A stretch of DNA of 6,135 nucleotides from Acidobacteriaceae bacterium. Its GTDB lineage: Bacteria > Acidobacteriota > Terriglobia > Bryobacterales > Bryobacteraceae. The notes beneath the pieces were generated by a model, which searched no databases, was not told the origin of the DNA, and saw only the letters and a list, made by a program, of their open reading frames with translations. The DNA is taken from positions 1 through 6,135 of the forward strand of contig JAFAQG010000706.1 of the NCBI GenBank assembly GCA_019246575.1, given 5' to 3'. Positions 1 through 5,057 of the stretch are shown one piece after another (position 1 is the stretch's first letter; each line of letters starts with the position of its first letter). A program made the translations under genes and the position numbers.

Positions 1-38
1 GGGGTTCGATTGCCACCTTCGTGAGTCATTGCTCTTAA

Positions 39-81
39 GCCCGGCCTGGCCCAATACCTTGACTGCAAATCCAAGCCGGGC
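39..81. repeat. Imperfect inverted repeat, possible hairpin
   Basis: GCCCGGC at 39-45 pairs with GCCGGGC at 75-81. After one C/A mismatch, TGG (47-49) pairs with CCA (71-73), leaving a 21-base loop. It lies downstream of the minus-strand small membrane protein gene, so it could act as an RNA 3' structure for that transcript. No T-run follows on either strand, so it is not a canonical intrinsic terminator. The rest of 1-153 shows no coding region I can support. Confidence 0.3.
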
Positions 82-153
82 GTAAGCACAGTCGGAAGCT
101 TGGCAAAACCCGTCACTTCGTTCCGGGCTCCGTTTCCACATCGACGGAAATAT

Positions 154-429
154 CTATACGCCCTCGGATCCGTGGAGCTTGACGAGCTTGTTGTAGATTC
201 CAAGAAGCAAGAAAGTTGGAGCCCACTGGCCGACGAATAAGGCCCCGTGCTCTTTCCGACTTAGGTTCAGTGCGAGCGAACCCGCTATGGAACCGAAAGC
301 GGCCCAGAGGAACAGATCTGATGGGAGCTTCGCGGTTTGTTGTTCGAGGCTCCTCGCGATGGGACCCTCCCGATGTTCGACGCGGGGCCGCGTGTCGGGT
401 TCTGTTTTAAGCAAATCTTCGTATTGCAT
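154..429 (-). CDS. Small two-helix membrane protein, uncharacterised
   Basis: The 91-residue protein has a charged, probably cytoplasmic N-terminus (residues 1-37, rich in E, R and K). Two hydrophobic segments follow: about 38-56 (DLFLWAAFGSIAGSLALNL) and about 63-80 (ALFVGQWAPTFLLLGIYN), separated by a short charged turn (SRKEHG). It ends in a short basic tail. I recognise the pattern 'QTAKLPSD.FLW...' followed by 'LFVGQWAPTFLLLG.YNKLVK' as a small hypothetical membrane protein that recurs in Acidobacteria. That is recall, not a search, and no function is known to me. The ATG start is supported by AGAAAGGA located 9 bases upstream. The gene stands alone, divergent from the hydrolase gene. 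The invariant-looking GQWAPT segment at the start of helix 2 suggests a specific structural role. Function is not assignable. Confidence 0.8.
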   Translation of the reverse strand: MQYEDLLKTEPDTRPRVEHREGPIARSLEQQTAKLPSDLFLWAAFGSIAGSLALNLSRKEHGALFVGQWAPTFLLLGIYNKLVKLHGSEGV

Positions 430-438
430 GGTTCAGTT

Positions 439-446
439 TCCTTTCT
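439..446 (-). promoter_or_regulatory. Ribosome binding site of the small membrane protein
   Basis: Read on the minus strand, this is AGAAAGGA, a good Shine-Dalgarno match with a 9-base spacer to the ATG at 429. It is the clearest ribosome binding site in the window and fixes this start. Confidence 0.65.
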
Positions 447-532
447 AACTGCAAATCAAGGTAGGCGGAGGCCGGCGAGTAACTCCGAGTTGCACGCAAT
501 GTACGGCAAAGCATTCCGCGCCCACAAACCTG

Positions 533-560
533 ATGTTAGTGAAATGACCATTTACTGTAA
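533..560 (-). promoter_or_regulatory. Possible sigma70-like promoter for the small membrane protein
   Basis: On the minus strand TTACAG (560-555) and TAACAT (538-533) are spaced by 16 bases; each matches the -35 or -10 consensus at four of six positions. This would give a leader of roughly 100 bases ahead of the ATG at 429. Matches of this quality occur by chance, so this is a weak call. The rest of the 430-684 divergent gap contains no gene I can support. A plus-strand TTGACT at 610-615 is a possible -35 for the hydrolase gene but has no good -10 partner. Confidence 0.25.
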
Positions 561-684
561 AGAAACATGGCGGATTCGATTTCGCGAGGCTCAAAACGCG
601 CGCGAAAAGTTGACTGAAAGGAAAACAGATTAAGAGACATTGGCCAAGGATGCCGGGAGTAGAGATGATATTCTCCGGTGCAAG

Positions 685-1899
685 ATGACTCGAACCCTTT
701 TCCTATTGATTTCGACTTACCTCATTGCCGGACAGCTGTGGGCCCAAGCAGTCGTGACACGTGAAGGCGTTCTGGGAAGCTTGACGCCAATCATCGACTC
801 GATCCAGCGCGAGCGCGGCTATACGTTGGATTACGAGCACAAGGGCAATGTCAGTACCGAAGCGTGGCGGCAGCGCGGGCGCGATGCGGTGGAGAAAGCA
901 CTGTCATACGAGCCAGAGCCGACGCCTCTGGATGTTCGAGTCGAGCGCACCGAGAAGCGATCGGGCTACGAGCTGCGGACCATTTCATTTGCGGGATCGA
1001 AGGATTACCGCATCCCGGCATTCTTGTTAGTGCCAGATACCGGGAAGCCGCCGTATCCCGCTGTGGTCGGGTTTCATGATCATGGCGGATATTTCTACTT
1101 CGGAAAGGAGAAGCTTGTCGAAGTAAGTCCCGAGCACGTTTCCTTGACGGCTTTTAAGAAGACTTACTATGGCGGCCGATCATGGGCGAGCGAACTCGCG
1201 CGGCGTGGATTTGTCGTGCTTGTCATCGATGCTTTCTACTGGGGCGAGCGGCGGTTGCAGTACACCGGTGATGCCCCGGCTGCATGGCTGAAGGCGACGC
1301 AGGGCCTGAATCCGGCGTCGCCCGAATATGTCGACGCGGCCAATCACTACCTCGAAGCGATGACAGGGGAGCTTAATACTCAGCTCAGCTTTCATGGCAT
1401 CAATTGGATCGGTATTGTAAATCGCGATGATCGACGCAGCGTGGACGTGCTCGCGTCGCTTCCGTTCGTGGATGCGAAGCGGATCGGTTGCGCGGGGCTG
1501 TCCGGAGGCGGCTTCCGTGCAACCTATATGGCTGGTATGGAGCCTCGGATTCGGGCCGCGGTTGTCATTGGCTGGATGTCGACGCTTCCCTCGATCGGAC
1601 ACATTGCGTACCCGACTCACTCGGATATGTACGATGCGCACGGGCTACATGCTTTCCTCGATCATCCCGATGTTGCGACGCTAGGTGCGCCGCAGGTCGC
1701 GCTTTTTGTGCAGGACTGCGGACGCGACCGGCTTTTCACGCAACAAGGAATGGCAGATGCAGTCGCGAAAATTCGAGATGTGTATGCGAATGAAGGTCAT
1801 CCCGAGCGCTTCCGCGCACAGACGTATGATGTGCCGCACAGCTTCAACACGGCGATGCAGGAGGACGCGTTCACCTGGCTCGAGAAATGGCTGAAATGA
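685..1899 (+). CDS. Exported alpha/beta hydrolase, dienelactone hydrolase / acetyl-xylan-esterase-like
   Basis: A 404-residue serine hydrolase, probably an esterase acting outside the cytoplasm. From the ATG, residues 1-22 form a typical signal peptide: MTR, a hydrophobic core, then a WAQA cleavage region. The alpha/beta hydrolase fold is marked by an oxyanion-hole-like HDHGG (131-135) and the nucleophile elbow G-L-S-G-G with Ser273. The probable acid is Asp348 in DCGRDRLF and the probable base is His385 in DVPHSF. These elements come in the order expected for the DLH/Abhydrolase_7 group of large bacterial esterases. About 130 residues between the oxyanion segment and the elbow could form a lid. 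A TTG at 640 gives 15 more residues in frame, but ATG 685 places the signal peptide at the very N-terminus and is preferred. Neither start has a clear ribosome binding site. The gene appears monocistronic and ends one base short of the convergent yqgE-like gene. The fold is clear; the substrate (acetylated sugar, lactone or peptide ester) cannot be told. Confidence 0.88.
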   Translation: MTRTLFLLISTYLIAGQLWAQAVVTREGVLGSLTPIIDSIQRERGYTLDYEHKGNVSTEAWRQRGRDAVEKALSYEPEPTPLDVRVERTEKRSGYELRTISFAGSKDYRIPAFLLVPDTGKPPYPAVVGFHDHGGYFYFGKEKLVEVSPEHVSLTAFKKTYYGGRSWASELARRGFVVLVIDAFYWGERRLQYTGDAPAAWLKATQGLNPASPEYVDAANHYLEAMTGELNTQLSFHGINWIGIVNRDDRRSVDVLASLPFVDAKRIGCAGLSGGGFRATYMAGMEPRIRAAVVIGWMSTLPSIGHIAYPTHSDMYDAHGLHAFLDHPDVATLGAPQVALFVQDCGRDRLFTQQGMADAVAKIRDVYANEGHPERFRAQTYDVPHSFNTAMQEDAFTWLEKWLK

Positions 1900-1900
1900 G

Positions 1901-2608
1901 TTACAGTTCGCGGTTGTTGGAGTGATTTGAAGGGACCACGGTTAGACAAGGTCCGCACCGGGGCCGGACTGCTAATATCCTCGAGGCGCCGGCGATCTGC
2001 AGTTCCGAGTTGCGCGTCAGGCGCGCCCAAAGCGAGTCGGGATCGCGATCGAAAACGATTTGTGGACTTCCTGGGAGCACCGACCATGCGCCGATCTGGA
2101 TCTCCGCCTCGAGTTGGCCTGACGCCCAGCCTGCGTATCCCAGGTACAAACGGAACTTGGATGAATCGGAACGGGAAGTGATCGATTTCTCGATCAACTC
2201 CTTAGTACCGCTTACATAGACATCATCCATGACGCGTCTCGCCTGCGGTGTTTGTTGGGATAAGCGAAGGAGCGCCTGTACAGCCGTAACTTGAACCGGG
2301 CCGCCGAGGTAAACCGGGTCGTTCGTGGCGTGCGCCGTCTTGGGAAATACCTGCGAAACTGGGATTTTCGTCCGGCGATTCAGGATTACGCCCACGGTTC
2401 CCCCGTCGGGATCAGACTGCACGATTAGAACGACGGATCGCGCGAAGTTCGGGTCACCGAGCTTTTCGTTCGCGACCAGGATGTCACCGACAGAAACCTT
2501 TTGTTCGGATGAAACTTGAGCATGGAGAGCATTCTGGTCGCCGGCGAGTAGCGCTATAAGGTAGAGCGCGTAGCGGAGAGCACCGAAAAGCGTCATCCGG
2601 CCCGACAT
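1901..2608 (-). CDS. YqgE/AlgH family protein (UPF0301) with N-terminal signal peptide
   Basis: The YqgE/AlgH (DUF179) domain fills most of the protein. Signature segments, numbered from the ATG at 2608, are GDILVANEKLGDPNFARSVV (41-60), the D-x-x-G-G-x-x-G-V-I-L-N-R run just after it, YLGGPV (100-105) and YLGYAGWASGQLEAEI (155-170). The biochemical role of the family is unresolved; its members are normally cytoplasmic. Here the domain is preceded by a leader (MTLFGALRYALYLIALLAG...ALHAQ) that looks like a signal peptide or membrane anchor, which is unusual. About 30 C-terminal residues after the domain, including a CGPC motif, also appear to be extra. Possible starts are TTG 2626 and ATG 2617, 2608 and 2596. 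ATG 2608 is chosen because AGGCG lies 9 bases upstream; 2596 would give the tightest signal peptide. The gene lies 36-54 bases downstream of the IclR fragment, depending on the start, and could be read through from it. Confidence 0.85.
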   Translation of the reverse strand: MSGRMTLFGALRYALYLIALLAGDQNALHAQVSSEQKVSVGDILVANEKLGDPNFARSVVLIVQSDPDGGTVGVILNRRTKIPVSQVFPKTAHATNDPVYLGGPVQVTAVQALLRLSQQTPQARRVMDDVYVSGTKELIEKSITSRSDSSKFRLYLGYAGWASGQLEAEIQIGAWSVLPGSPQIVFDRDPDSLWARLTRNSELQIAGASRILAVRPRCGPCLTVVPSNHSNNREL

Positions 2609-2662
2609 GAGACGCATCGCCTGCAACGATTGTCGCGCAACGGCGGGTCAGCAGGTCAGCAC

Positions 2663-3013
2663 TCAACAGCGTGTCTCATGAGCTGTTTCCGGCACGGCGG
2701 AAATAACCTGCGAAATCTCCGCTGCGGTTTGCTTCACGAGCTTGGTGAGCAGCGCCAAATTTCCTGAAGTAATCTGCTCGACTGTCCCGACAATGCTGAT
2801 CGCCGCGGCAATTCTTCCGGCCCCGAAAACCGGGGCCGGCACGCACCGGAAGCCAACCTCGTCTTTTTCGTCCTCGACTGCATAGCCCAGCTCTCGCGCC
2901 TTTGCGAGCTCCAATTTCAAGCGCCGCGGGGCGGAGATCGTGTTGTCGTTGTGCCTGGGAAGTCCGCTTTCGCGAATCAGGCGGTCCAGCTCTTCGGGCG
3001 GCAGGTGTGCCAT
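2663..3013 (-). pseudogene. IclR-family regulator, C-terminal effector-domain fragment (N-terminus lost)
   Basis: The 116 residues from the in-frame ATG match only the second half of the IclR effector-binding domain. The start, AHLPPEELDRLIRESGLPRH, corresponds to the segment right after the usual ALGKA motif. Next come LAKARELGYAVEDEK and GFRCVPAPVF (about 36-63), then AAISIVGTVEQIT and the terminal helix LVKQTAAEISQVI. IclR proteins are about 250 residues, so roughly 130-140 residues are missing, including the whole winged helix-turn-helix DNA-binding domain. The minus-strand frame stays open above 3013, but its translation there (...RFFRRWVERIQINTPVDQAV) no longer looks like IclR beyond perhaps QAV and is antisense to the receptor fragment. 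As it stands it cannot bind DNA as a normal IclR protein, so I call it a truncated gene. A short protein could still be translated from the ATG, for which I see no supporting evidence. Confidence 0.8.
2817..2839. repeat. Perfect GC-only hairpin inside the IclR fragment
   Basis: CCGGCCCCG (2817-2825) and CGGGGCCGG (2831-2839) form a perfect 9-bp, all-GC stem with a 5-base loop. It coincides with the codons for the conserved P-A-P-V-F-G-A-G stretch of the IclR domain, so coding constraint and GC-rich codon choice explain it adequately. No T-run follows on either strand. The structure is certain from the sequence; a function is not implied. Confidence 0.4.
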
Positions 3014-3036
3014 GACGGCCTGATCGACCGGCGTAT
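3010..3036. other. Breakpoint joining two truncated genes
   Basis: To the left, the minus-strand frame reads as IclR effector domain up to about 3013-3022. To the right, the plus-strand frame reads as TonB-dependent receptor from about 3020-3036. Both genes lack their N-terminal parts, and those parts would have to lie across this point in opposite directions. Both homologies therefore end within about 25 bases of each other. I see no target-site duplication, terminal inverted repeat, integrase site or obvious microhomology. The join may be a genomic rearrangement or an assembly chimera. Confidence 0.65.
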
Positions 3037-3607
3037 TTATCTGAATCCGTTCGACCCAGCGCCGGAAAAAGCGACTTCGGTGGATTCCCGGCCCATCCGG
3101 TTTGTTACTGCCGCTACTTATCAGTTGCCGATAGGGAAGGGCAAATGGATCGATATACAGTCACGCTGGAAAAACGCGCTCATCGGCGGATGGGTCATTA
3201 ACGGCATCTACACCTGGCAATCCGGCGCGCCGCTCGCCTGGGGCAATGTCATTTACTACGGCGGAGATATCCATTTAGATCCGCGGCAGGTGAACGGTCC
3301 GGCGTTCGACATTACGCAATTCAATACAGTCTCTTCGCAGCAACTCGTGAATAACATCCGGACATTCCAAACTTACTTCAACAATCTGCGTGCGGATCCT
3401 GTGAACGTGATGGATGCCTCGCTCTTGAAGGAATTCCACCTTTCAGAGAGCAAGTACTTTCAGTTTCGATTCGAGACGTTTAACACACTGAACCGCCAGG
3501 GGTTCGCCGCGCCGAACCTTACGCCAACGAGCCCGGAATTTGGGCTGATCACGGCCACTGTGCTGAATGCGACAAATGTACAGCTGGGAGGACGCCTGGT
3601 CTGGTAG
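3014..3607 (+). pseudogene. TonB-dependent receptor (Oar-like), C-terminal beta-barrel fragment
   Basis: About 197 residues match the last strands of the large acidobacterial TonB-dependent receptors, which normally run to about 1000-1200 residues. They start with a carboxypeptidase-regulatory-like domain and a plug, and act in outer-membrane uptake of large or glycan-type substrates. Visible signatures are YLNPFDPAPEK, then SRPIRFVTAATYQLPIGKGK, GGWVINGIYTWQSGAPL and the typical terminal block SLLKEFHLSE-K-FQFRFETFNTLNRQGFAAPN. The protein ends in QLGGRLVW, with the terminal aromatic residue expected of a BamA-recognised barrel. Signal peptide, plug and most of the barrel are absent. The frame can be extended back to an ATG at 2951, but residues encoded by 2951-3010 are antisense to the IclR fragment and do not look like receptor. 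No frameshift or stop interrupts the retained part, so the truncation looks recent or artefactual. A stable product is unlikely. Confidence 0.8.
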
Positions 3608-3633
3608 GGCGGAATAGCGGGACCTGCACTGAT

Positions 3634-5049
3634 TTAGCGCGCTAAGTTGTTGGCCCGCGGCGAGCGTGCAAACTTGAGATACAGAGGCACGCCAAGCAGC
3701 ATCAATGCCAAACCGACGGCGGATTCTAACATGTTGCTTTGCAAACTGCTGACCAGTAGCCACACTGAAGTGGCAACAAACAGGAACGGTACAACAGGGT
3801 ACCCGAGCGTTTTATACGGGCGGGCAGCATCGGGCATTTTGCGGCGAAGAACAAAAATCGCTGCAGCTGCGAGCGCATAGAATATCCAATACGAAAACAC
3901 GGCCATATCCGTAAGTTGGTCGAAGGTACCCGAAACCGCAAGCAGACTCGCCCAACAAGCGTGAATGGCGACGCTCCACACGGGCACGCGCGAGCTTCGG
4001 CCGAGAACGCCAAATACGTGAAAGAAGAGTCCGTCGCGCGCCATCGCAAACGGGATGCGAGTTACGGAGAGCATGACGCCGTGCAGCGCGCCGATGCTGG
4101 AAACCATAAGCGCCACGGCGACGAATTTCGAACCCGCTGATCCCAATGTTGTGCTCGCAGCGCGGATGGCTACAGGCGGAGCGTTGGGGTACAGCGTTGA
4201 GTTTGAAGTGGCTATTTCTTCCAAAGGCACGGCGCGGAAGTAGGCCATATTGAGGAGAACGTAGGTTAGCATGATAGCCGACATTCCGACAATAAGAGCC
4301 AAAGGAAGGTTCCTGCCAGGTTTTTTCACTTCGCCTGCGACCATTGGTAGGTAGCTCCATCCGTTATATGTCCACACGGCCGCAATCATTGCTGCGCCGA
4401 ACTGCGCCAATGTGTTTCCTGAACGGCCAGCGGAATAGACAGCAGCTTGCTCCGGCGGTTTCGCAAACATGAATATTGCTGCAATGAAGAGAATTACCGT
4501 GAATACTTTGGTTACGGTGAGAACCGTCTGCACGCGGCCACCAAACCGAACGCGAAAACAATTCAGGATGGACAGCACAGCAATGAGTGCAACGGCAGTG
4601 ACTTGCATACTCCCGAACTGCCAATGCACCACCTGAGTGCCCAGCTTAAAACGATGGACGAGCCAAATTTGATTGCCTGGAACTGCGGAGTAGAGAAAGG
4701 TTGAGAATCCGACAGCGAGGGCGGCGATTCCTCCGCCTCCGATGACAACACGCATCCAACCATAAAGAAACGCAGCAAGGTCGCCGTAAGCGGCACGAAG
4801 GAATACATATTCACCGCCGGCCCTCGGGAGCATCGCCCCAAGCTCCGCGTAGGTCAACGCTCCCGCTAAAGACAAAAATCCCGCTGAGGCCCAGGCTGCC
4901 AAAGTGGTGTACGGCGAATGCACCTGCTGCACGACGACGGCCGTCTTTAGAAAGATTCCCGCGCCTAAGATAGTGCCGATTACAAGAGAGATCGAATGAG
5001 TAAGTGTAAGTCCGCGAACCAGCCCGTCAGGGTTGGACGTGTCTGTCAA
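3634..5049 (-). CDS. APC-family amino acid permease (LAT/SteT-like)
   Basis: A 471-residue inner-membrane transporter of the amino acid-polyamine-organocation superfamily, at the usual family length and with about twelve hydrophobic segments. TM1 carries the unwound substrate-binding motif G-A-G-I-F (29-33) in SLVIGTILGAGIFLKTAVVV. After TM2 comes the loop LPRAGGEYVFLRAAYG (74-89), characteristic of the LAT/SteT-type branch, then FLYGW. TM6 contains VWTYNGWSYLPMVAGE (225-240), followed by the KKPGRNLPLAL loop. This branch typically exchanges or imports neutral or bulky amino acids; the actual substrate is inferred only at family level. I chose the TTG at 5049, which gives MTDTSNPDGLVRGLTL and sits 8 bases after the amidohydrolase stop. 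There is no ATG between that stop and TM1. The frame stays open further upstream, but that extension is antisense-free overlap with the amidohydrolase gene in another frame and looks non-coding. The ribosome binding site is weak, suggesting translational coupling. Confidence 0.9.
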   Translation of the reverse strand: MTDTSNPDGLVRGLTLTHSISLVIGTILGAGIFLKTAVVVQQVHSPYTTLAAWASAGFLSLAGALTYAELGAMLPRAGGEYVFLRAAYGDLAAFLYGWMRVVIGGGGIAALAVGFSTFLYSAVPGNQIWLVHRFKLGTQVVHWQFGSMQVTAVALIAVLSILNCFRVRFGGRVQTVLTVTKVFTVILFIAAIFMFAKPPEQAAVYSAGRSGNTLAQFGAAMIAAVWTYNGWSYLPMVAGEVKKPGRNLPLALIVGMSAIMLTYVLLNMAYFRAVPLEEIATSNSTLYPNAPPVAIRAASTTLGSAGSKFVAVALMVSSIGALHGVMLSVTRIPFAMARDGLFFHVFGVLGRSSRVPVWSVAIHACWASLLAVSGTFDQLTDMAVFSYWIFYALAAAAIFVLRRKMPDAARPYKTLGYPVVPFLFVATSVWLLVSSLQSNMLESAVGLALMLLGVPLYLKFARSPRANNLAR

Positions 5050-5057
5050 GATAGGAC

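Noticed and set aside
1..20. GGTTCGATT near the left edge resembling a tRNA T-loop
   Set aside because: The flanking bases cannot form the 5-bp T-stem (GGGG against GCCAC), and no acceptor end with CCA follows.
337..633. Plus-strand frame of 98 codons spanning the divergent intergenic region
   Set aside because: Its first third is antisense to the well-supported 91-residue membrane protein, including its start and ribosome binding site. The remainder has no recognisable features and no convincing ribosome binding site.
1180..1641. Minus-strand open frame of 153 codons inside the hydrolase gene
   Set aside because: It is a shadow of the hydrolase codons; the translation is Arg- and His-rich with no recognisable domain, while the plus frame has a full catalytic triad.
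2627..3036. Mobile-element or attachment-site explanation for the gene truncations
   Set aside because: I found no transposase, integrase, terminal inverted repeat, direct repeat or tRNA fragment flanking the breakpoint.
3634..3645. Perfect 12-bp palindrome TTAGCGCGCTAA over the permease stop codon
   Set aside because: It is short, has no loop or T-run, and lies at the coding end; it could be a chance palindrome. It is not a credible terminator for either convergent gene without more evidence.
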